Assembly (NCBI GenBank): GCA_964229355.1
Contig: CAXRDE010000024.1
Coordinates: 186,001-250,000 of the forward strand
DNA length: 64,000 nucleotides
From: CAXRDE01 sp964229355
Lineage (GTDB): Bacteria; Cyanobacteriota; Sericytochromatia; UBA7694
Direction: 5' to 3'
Part shown: positions 59,084-64,000 of the stretch, piece after piece
Position numbering within the stretch: the stretch's first letter is position 1
Layout of the letters: each line of letters starts with the position of its first letter
Notes under the pieces: model-generated
What the model saw: only the letters and a program-made list of their open reading frames with translations
Told to the model about the DNA's origin: nothing
Database searches by the model: none
Made by a program: the position numbers and the translations under genes

Positions 59084-61426
59084 ATGCCAAAATCTGTTGC
59101 TGAAAAAACAGCGGTGAAGCCCCGTCTGAAAACCCAATTGCGTCCTGTGATTCCCATGAAAGACCTGGTGGTCTTTCCGCGCATGATCTTACCCTTGTTT
59201 ATTGCCCGCCCGGCTTCGTTGCGGGCCTTAGATGCCGCCATGGACAAAGACAGCCAGCTGGTGCTGTTGGCCCAGCAAGAGGAGCGTCATGGTTACCCGG
59301 AATCCCAGGACTTGCCAAAGGTGGGGGTATTGGCTCAGGTACTCCAAACCTTACGCCTGCCCGATGGCAGCACCCGCATTATGGTGGAGTGTCGGGAGCG
59401 GGTCCGCTTGACCCGTTGGCAGTCTGAAGCCTCTCATCTTGTGGGTCGTTTTGGCACCCTCGCGAGCGAAGAACCCTCCCCCAGCTCTGAGCAAGAGGTG
59501 CTCATCAAATTGCTCATGCAACAATTTGAGCAGTTTATGCAGCAGTCACAGCCTCAGCTGCCTGAGGTCAAAGAACAGGTTCCGCCCATTGACGATCCGG
59601 GCACCCTTGCGGATATGATTGCGGCCTATGTGCCCGCAGAAGTGCCTGAGAAGCAATCGGTTTTGGAATGTCTCAACGTTTATGAGCGATTAGAAATCGC
59701 AGGGCGTTTGCTGAGTAAGGCTCTGGACTTGCAGAGCATTGAAAACAGTATTCATGGCAAAATTCGTCAAAAAGTTGACGAGCACCAAAAAGAATTTTTC
59801 TTGCGCGAAAAGATCAAGCTCATCCGTGAGGAGTTGGGCGACAGCAGCCAGGGTGAAGAATATGCCGAAAAATTGGCAAATATTCCCGTGGTTGAGGCCC
59901 GTGAAAAAGCTTTAAAAGAGTACAAGCGCCTTGAGAAAATGCCCGAGTCCTCCGCCGAAAGCGGTCTCATTCGCACCTATTTAGACACCCTGTTGGAATT
60001 GCCCTGGTCTGAAGAGGCGCTGCCTTTACCTGACCTGTTAGAAGCCAGTGACCATCTCGATATGGAGCATTACGGCTTAGACAAGGTGAAAGACCGCATT
60101 TTGGAGTATCTTGCGGTGCAAATTTTAACCCAGACCCCGCCCCGTTCGGTGTTGTGTTTGGTGGGGCCTCCCGGTGTGGGTAAAACCTCTCTGGCCCGCA
60201 GTATTGCGGCGGCGACCCAGCGTAAATTTGAACGCATCGCCCTGGGCGGACTGGGTGATGACGCTGAGATTCGTGGGCATCGTCGCACCTATGTGGGTGC
60301 CATGCCCGGCCGCTTAATTCAGGCCCTGCAGCGTACCAAAACCGTCAATACCGTGATTCTGCTCGATGAATTAGACAAATTGACCCGTCGCTTAAATGGC
60401 GATCCCTCTGCGGCCCTGCTGGAGGTGCTAGACCCCGAACAGAACAATGCCTTTCGGGATTTGTATTTAGAGGTGCCTTTTGATTTATCGCAGGTAATGT
60501 TTGTCTGTGCTGCCAATGCCGAACACGAAATCCCCGGCCCCTTGCGCGACCGTCTCAACATTGTGCGCCTGAGTGGGTATACCGAACAAGAAAAACTGGC
60601 CATTGCCAGAGAACATTTGATTCCGCGCTTGCTGGAGCAAAGCGGCATGGCGGCCAAAGGGGTTCACTTTACCCAAAAAGGCATTGAGCAATTGATTTCG
60701 GGGTATACCCGCGAAGCCGGGGTGCGGGACTTGGAACGTCACCTGGAGCGGGTGTGTCGCTATTTGGCCCGCCGTGAAGTGGAAAAAAAGAAGTACCCCA
60801 AACGCTTTCAAAGCTTAAAAAGCTACCGCGAGATTTTGGGGCCGCCCCGTCATCACCGGGTGCGCAGTCAAAAGCGTAACGTGGTCGGGCTGGTGAACGG
60901 TCTGGCCTGGACCTCTACCGGCGGCTCGGTGTTGCCCATTGAAGTGGCTTTGTCTTCAGGTAAAGGCAAATTGCAAACCACCGGTAATCTGGGTGACGTG
61001 ATGAAAGAGTCCATGCAACTGGCCATGGCCTGTGTACAACAGCAGGCCAAAAAGCTGCACATTCAGCCCGAGCGCTTTGCCAATACAGACGTGCACATTC
61101 ACGTGCCTGAAGGTGCGATTCCCAAAGATGGTCCCTCTGCGGGCCTGGCCATTGCCAGCGCATTGGCCTCGGCCTTTAGCGGACGGCCCGCTCGCCACGA
61201 TGTGGCCATGACCGGTGAGATTACGCTCATGGGACGCGCCTTACCCATTGGAGGGTTAAAAGAAAAAGCCCTGGCCGCCCACCGCGAAGGCATTAAAACC
61301 GTGCTGATTCCTGTGGATAACGAGGCCGACTTAGAAGAGATTCCTGAAGAAGTGCGTGAGGCTTTGACCTTTATTGCTGTAAAAGACATTGGGGCCGTGT
61401 TTAAAGAAGTCCTGGTGAAAGTTTAA
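59084..61426 (+). CDS. lon: Lon protease
   Basis: A 780-residue ATP-dependent protease with N-terminal LON domain (~17-205), coiled-coil linker, AAA+ domain (GPPGVGKTS; GGLGDDAEIRGHRRTYVGAMPG) and C-terminal protease domain. The dyad is intact: S685 in KDGPSAG and K728 in GGLKEK. It degrades misfolded and regulatory proteins. The stop overlaps the marR start (TAATG), so the three downstream genes are coupled. Confidence 0.98.
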   Translation: MPKSVAEKTAVKPRLKTQLRPVIPMKDLVVFPRMILPLFIARPASLRALDAAMDKDSQLVLLAQQEERHGYPESQDLPKVGVLAQVLQTLRLPDGSTRIMVECRERVRLTRWQSEASHLVGRFGTLASEEPSPSSEQEVLIKLLMQQFEQFMQQSQPQLPEVKEQVPPIDDPGTLADMIAAYVPAEVPEKQSVLECLNVYERLEIAGRLLSKALDLQSIENSIHGKIRQKVDEHQKEFFLREKIKLIREELGDSSQGEEYAEKLANIPVVEAREKALKEYKRLEKMPESSAESGLIRTYLDTLLELPWSEEALPLPDLLEASDHLDMEHYGLDKVKDRILEYLAVQILTQTPPRSVLCLVGPPGVGKTSLARSIAAATQRKFERIALGGLGDDAEIRGHRRTYVGAMPGRLIQALQRTKTVNTVILLDELDKLTRRLNGDPSAALLEVLDPEQNNAFRDLYLEVPFDLSQVMFVCAANAEHEIPGPLRDRLNIVRLSGYTEQEKLAIAREHLIPRLLEQSGMAAKGVHFTQKGIEQLISGYTREAGVRDLERHLERVCRYLARREVEKKKYPKRFQSLKSYREILGPPRHHRVRSQKRNVVGLVNGLAWTSTGGSVLPIEVALSSGKGKLQTTGNLGDVMKESMQLAMACVQQQAKKLHIQPERFANTDVHIHVPEGAIPKDGPSAGLAIASALASAFSGRPARHDVAMTGEITLMGRALPIGGLKEKALAAHREGIKTVLIPVDNEADLEEIPEEVREALTFIAVKDIGAVFKEVLVKV

Positions 61427-61902
61427 TGGGTCATTATCCGCAGTACTCTGCCGATGAAAACCGTGCGTTGGATCTGTGGGTAAAACTGGCCAGAGCCTAT
61501 GCGGTTTTTAACAAAGAAGCCATCTCCCATATTCGCTCCGTGGGCTTGACGCCCACGCAGTTTGCCGTACTTGAGTGCCTGGGGCATCGCGGCGAAATGA
61601 CCCTCGGCGCCCTCAGTGAAAAAATGCTGATGAGCTGTGGCAATATGACCATGGTGGTCCAAAATCTTGAAAAAGAAGGTCTTGTGGAACGGGTGCGGTC
61701 GGATGCGGATCGCCGTGTGGTACATGTGGATCTTACGCCCCTGGGTCAACAACGTTTTGCTGCCTTTTTTCCAGGGCATGCGGCGCATATTCACCAGCAG
61801 GCACAGGTGCTCAGTACCGCAGAGCAGGAGCAATTGGCCACCCTGCTGAAAAAACTGGGATTGGGCATACAAGCGAGGGCCAACGGTCCTGAGACAACGT
61901 AA
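61426..61902 (+). CDS. MarR-family transcriptional regulator
   Basis: A 158-residue winged-helix repressor: GLTPTQFAVLECLGHRGEMTLGALSEKMLMSCGNMTMVVQNLEKEGLV (~40-87) is the DNA-recognition unit, followed by the wing VERVRSDADRRVVHVDLT. MarR proteins often control an adjacent exporter and respond to small phenolic or redox signals. It starts inside the lon stop codon, and the MFS transporter frame begins inside its 3' end, which is the expected partner arrangement. Confidence 0.95.
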   Translation: MGHYPQYSADENRALDLWVKLARAYAVFNKEAISHIRSVGLTPTQFAVLECLGHRGEMTLGALSEKMLMSCGNMTMVVQNLEKEGLVERVRSDADRRVVHVDLTPLGQQRFAAFFPGHAAHIHQQAQVLSTAEQEQLATLLKKLGLGIQARANGPETT

Positions 61903-63130
61903 CATCCGCTTACTCTACGCCTACGCGTTTTTTTGGATGTTTTTGGTGATTATGCCCGTGCTGATTCCCTATTATTTGCAGCGGGGATTTTCGATGCAGC
62001 AGGTGTTTTTGCTGCAGGTGGTGTTCGGCACCTTTACCCTCATTTTAGAGGTGCCCTCGGGGTATTTAGCAGATCTCTGGGGACGCAAGAACACCCTGAT
62101 TCTGGGAGCCGTTTTTTATGCCCTGGGTTATGTTTACCTGTATTTTGCCCGCAGCTTTGTGGATTTTTTAGGGGTGCAGGTGCTTTTGGGCACTGCCATG
62201 AGCCTGTCTTCGGGCACGGATCTGGCCTTGTTGTATGCCTGGTTAAATCACGAAAACAAGACGGAGCGGGCCCTGACTACCCAGGTGATTGCCAACCGAC
62301 AATTGGCGCAGGTGGGCTCTGAGTCCCTTGCCGCCCTGGTGGGCGGCGTGTTGGTGTTTTGGTCCTTCGCCCAGGTCCTACAGGTGCAGATGCTGGTGGC
62401 GGTTCTGCCCCTGGGGATTGCGCTGGCGCTCAACGAGGCGCCCTATACCAAAATGCGGGCCGATCACCGGGCCAATGCCCGCACGGTGTATCAACACGTT
62501 TTTGTTCAGGATCCCTTTTTAAGGGCTTTGTTTGTGAATCAGATGATTTGGAGCCTGAGTACTTTTGTTGCCGTGTGGACCTTTCAGAAGTACTGGCAAG
62601 ATCTCAGTATTCCTTTGCGTTGGTTTGGCGTGTTATGGGCCATTTTTAATGGGACGGTAGGCCTTGTGGGCAAGCGGGTGCATGCCTGGGAGAACCGGTG
62701 GGGGAGCCATTTGCTTTTGCACGGCCTTTCGGGCCTTTCTCTGGCCGGTTTTGTGCTGATGGCGGCGGCGTTATGGGGATTTCAAACCGCACAGATCACG
62801 CCTGCGTCTGCCAGCTACGGCCTGTGGATTGCCCTGGGACTGCTGGCCGGTTTGTGTTTTCAGGTAAGTCGGGGCATTACCGGGGTCTTAATGCGGGAGG
62901 CCTTCAATTGGCGTTTACCCGATGATTTTCGCGCCACGGCCAACTCTTTGAGCAGTATGGCCTTTCGCCTGGGCTTTGCGATACTGGGGCCTGTGATGGG
63001 CTGGTTGATTGATCACCAGGGCATGGCGGTGGCCCTTGGCGTCATGGCCCTGATTTTTGGTGGGGCCTACGTTTACAGTATGCGGCCTTTGATTCGCCAG
63101 CTGCCAGCGCACATCCCGCCATTGCCTTAA
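61889..63130 (+). CDS. MFS transporter
   Basis: A 413-residue inner-membrane carrier of the major facilitator superfamily with about 12 helices and a loop-2 motif resembling the MFS signature (GYLADLWGRKNTLI). Substrate unknown; with MarR next to it, drug or metabolite export is likely. The annotated ATG at 61937 would cut the first helix in half, whereas the in-frame region before it encodes RNIRLLYAYAFFW, so I prefer the CTG at 61889, which has GAGGG 9 bases upstream and overlaps the marR stop by 14 bases. ATG 61937 remains the conservative choice. Confidence 0.88.
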   Translation: MRQRNIRLLYAYAFFWMFLVIMPVLIPYYLQRGFSMQQVFLLQVVFGTFTLILEVPSGYLADLWGRKNTLILGAVFYALGYVYLYFARSFVDFLGVQVLLGTAMSLSSGTDLALLYAWLNHENKTERALTTQVIANRQLAQVGSESLAALVGGVLVFWSFAQVLQVQMLVAVLPLGIALALNEAPYTKMRADHRANARTVYQHVFVQDPFLRALFVNQMIWSLSTFVAVWTFQKYWQDLSIPLRWFGVLWAIFNGTVGLVGKRVHAWENRWGSHLLLHGLSGLSLAGFVLMAAALWGFQTAQITPASASYGLWIALGLLAGLCFQVSRGITGVLMREAFNWRLPDDFRATANSLSSMAFRLGFAILGPVMGWLIDHQGMAVALGVMALIFGGAYVYSMRPLIRQLPAHIPPLP

Positions 63131-63182
63131 ACTTAATTTAACTTAAAAATAACGAGATCGCTAAAAAAAGTGACTCATATAC

Positions 63183-63212
63183 TTTACACACCGCTTTAAA
63201 AGAAAATATAAT
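63183..63212 (+). promoter_or_regulatory. Strong sigma-70-type promoter
   Basis: TTTACA, an 18-base spacer and TATAAT, in an otherwise gene-free stretch. Its start would lie near 63219 and the terminator at 63287-63314 follows, so it probably drives a short RNA. Confidence 0.75.
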
Positions 63213-63218
63213 AGTTAA

Positions 63219-63314
63219 GGTTAATTTTATTAACCATAGTATATACACAAACAATTTTTGTATATTTCTACTCTCTACGCAATATGCCGGATCTAAGGAT
63301 CCGGTTTTTTTTTT
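63219..63314 (+). ncRNA. Candidate small RNA or structured leader
   Basis: About 96 bases between a near-consensus promoter and a strong terminator, with no open frame. Three hairpins follow one another: GGTTAA/TTAACC (63219-63235), ATATACA/TGTATAT around 63240-63265, and the terminator stem. It could be a free small RNA, or a leader ending in an attenuator for the metalloprotease gene that starts 60 bases later. The rest of the gap between 63131 and 63373 holds nothing else recognisable. Confidence 0.5.
63287..63314 (+). terminator. Rho-independent terminator
   Basis: CCGGATC pairs perfectly with GATCCGG across a 4-base loop and is followed by ten T. It lies 156 bases after the MFS stop and 60 before the next gene. 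Confidence 0.92.
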
Positions 63315-63373
63315 GCTATGATGGCTATGGGTGTTTTGACACACCGACTCTGAGGTTTGGAAGGGCAAAGACA

Positions 63374-64000
63374 ATGTTGACATGGCAAGGTTTGAAGCGA
63401 CTGTTATTGGGCTTGATCATGCTTGGGGGAAGCGGGCTTTCAGCGCAGGCTTATACGCCTACCGATGATCACTATTTGTGCGATTTTCCTGAACCGTTGG
63501 CACGCTACCGCTACTTTCGTTGGTATCCTGAAGAATTCCCTATTAAGGTATATGTACCTCCTGTGCCTTTTGCAGCCCCTGCCCCGGCTGCTTATTTGCC
63601 TTTGGTGCAACAGGCCTTTATGGCCTGGAGTCAGCCCTTTCCTGCCTTGCGTTTTGTGTTTGTCAACAACCCTGCGGAAGCGCAAATCAAGGTAAAGTGG
63701 GTGGAGCATTTTCCAGAATCCGAGGGCACCTGGGGCCAGGCCCTCTATCCTATTCCCCAGCCACCCCGTTATCAGACCCATCAAAGTGAAGTGCATTTGG
63801 CCCTGCGCGCCCAACAAGGGACCGCGGTGGGCACCGGCTCACCTTTCTTTTCACAAGAAGAGTTAATGGCCATTGCCGTGCATGAGGTGGGCCATGCCCT
63901 GGGACTGCCCCACAGTAAAAACCCCGAAGATATCATGACCCCCTATATCTTTCGCTTGACCGCGCAGTCGCGCTGGCAAATCTCGCCCCGAGATTTAAAC
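63374..64000 (+). CDS. Matrixin-type zinc metalloprotease (cut by window end)
   Basis: The first 209 residues of an exported protein; the frame is open to the window end, so the gene continues. A signal peptide (~1-27, ending near LSAQA) precedes a domain that fits M10/matrixin peptidases: AAYLPLVQQAFMAWSQPFPALRF, then the zinc site HEVGHALGLPH (H170, H174, H180) with E171, followed by a Ser, and a DIMTPY Met-turn at about 187-192. Such enzymes degrade extracellular proteins. A short propeptide with a single Cys near residue 38 may inhibit it in a cysteine-switch way, which is a guess. It starts 60 bases after the terminator. Confidence 0.88.
   Translation, partial: MLTWQGLKRLLLGLIMLGGSGLSAQAYTPTDDHYLCDFPEPLARYRYFRWYPEEFPIKVYVPPVPFAAPAPAAYLPLVQQAFMAWSQPFPALRFVFVNNPAEAQIKVKWVEHFPESEGTWGQALYPIPQPPRYQTHQSEVHLALRAQQGTAVGTGSPFFSQEELMAIAVHEVGHALGLPHSKNPEDIMTPYIFRLTAQSRWQISPRDLN

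Overview
The window is a gene-dense, roughly half-GC bacterial chromosome segment with about 52 protein genes, one tRNA and no phage, transposase, rRNA or CRISPR. At least eleven products carry a lipobox, so the cell very probably has an outer membrane (inference). Several traits fit a non-photosynthetic relative of Cyanobacteria (Sericytochromatia, 'Blackallbacteria' or Margulisbacteria type): a cyanobacterial-style membrane Ser/Thr kinase with an extracytoplasmic propeller, SpoVS, RNase Y, a GAF-DUF4388 protein, multi-PAS kinases without partners, and a ClpR-like ClpP. No marker gene is present, so this placement is tentative.

Layout. 0.3-10.6 kb: a lipid-binding-like protein, then a leftward signalling cluster of propeller lipoprotein, 994-aa multi-PAS histidine kinase, REC-histidine kinase, GAF-DUF4388 protein and LON-domain protein. 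10.7-14.2 kb: SpoVS, an orphan oligopeptide-type permease, tRNA-Thr(CGU) and two papain-fold lipoproteins. 14.2-24.2 kb: a leftward run of PanE-like protein, Obg, a double GT2 glycosyltransferase, the Ser/Thr kinase, then a small hypothetical gene and ssb. Between the kinase and the hypothetical gene lies a complete lipoprotein transcription unit flanked by two decayed pieces of a second kinase copy. 24.4-32.4 kb: a small secreted protein, an AbgT transporter, a vWA lipoprotein, and a leftward gdhA operon. 32.5-38.3 kb: yebC, an RNase Y-like gene, a DUF2071 gene and an operon of four overlapping lipoprotein genes. 38.3-51.0 kb: dps, clpB with a CIRCE operator, a hemF-like gene, an ankyrin-like protein behind a hairpin that buries its ribosome site, an NmrA/AraC divergent pair, a PAS kinase and glgP. 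51.2-63.1 kb: a stress protein, a glycoside-hydrolase-like protein, an ABC-F ATPase, a membrane HEAGH protein, then clpP-like, clpX, lon, marR and an MFS gene in close succession. The right end holds a candidate structured small RNA and the start of a matrixin-type metalloprotease gene that runs off the window.

The genes group around proteostasis (ClpB, ClpP-like/ClpX, Lon, a LON-domain protein), surface lipoproteins and signalling. The most unusual observations are: the ClpP homologue next to clpX has glycine in place of the nucleophilic serine; the lipoprotein unit sits inside the remains of a duplicated kinase; the two large lipoproteins share one nearly identical 97-residue block; the four-gene lipoprotein operon; the hairpin over the ankyrin gene start; and the promoter-hairpin-terminator unit at 63.2 kb. 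Domain calls were made by reading the sequence and were not checked against any database.
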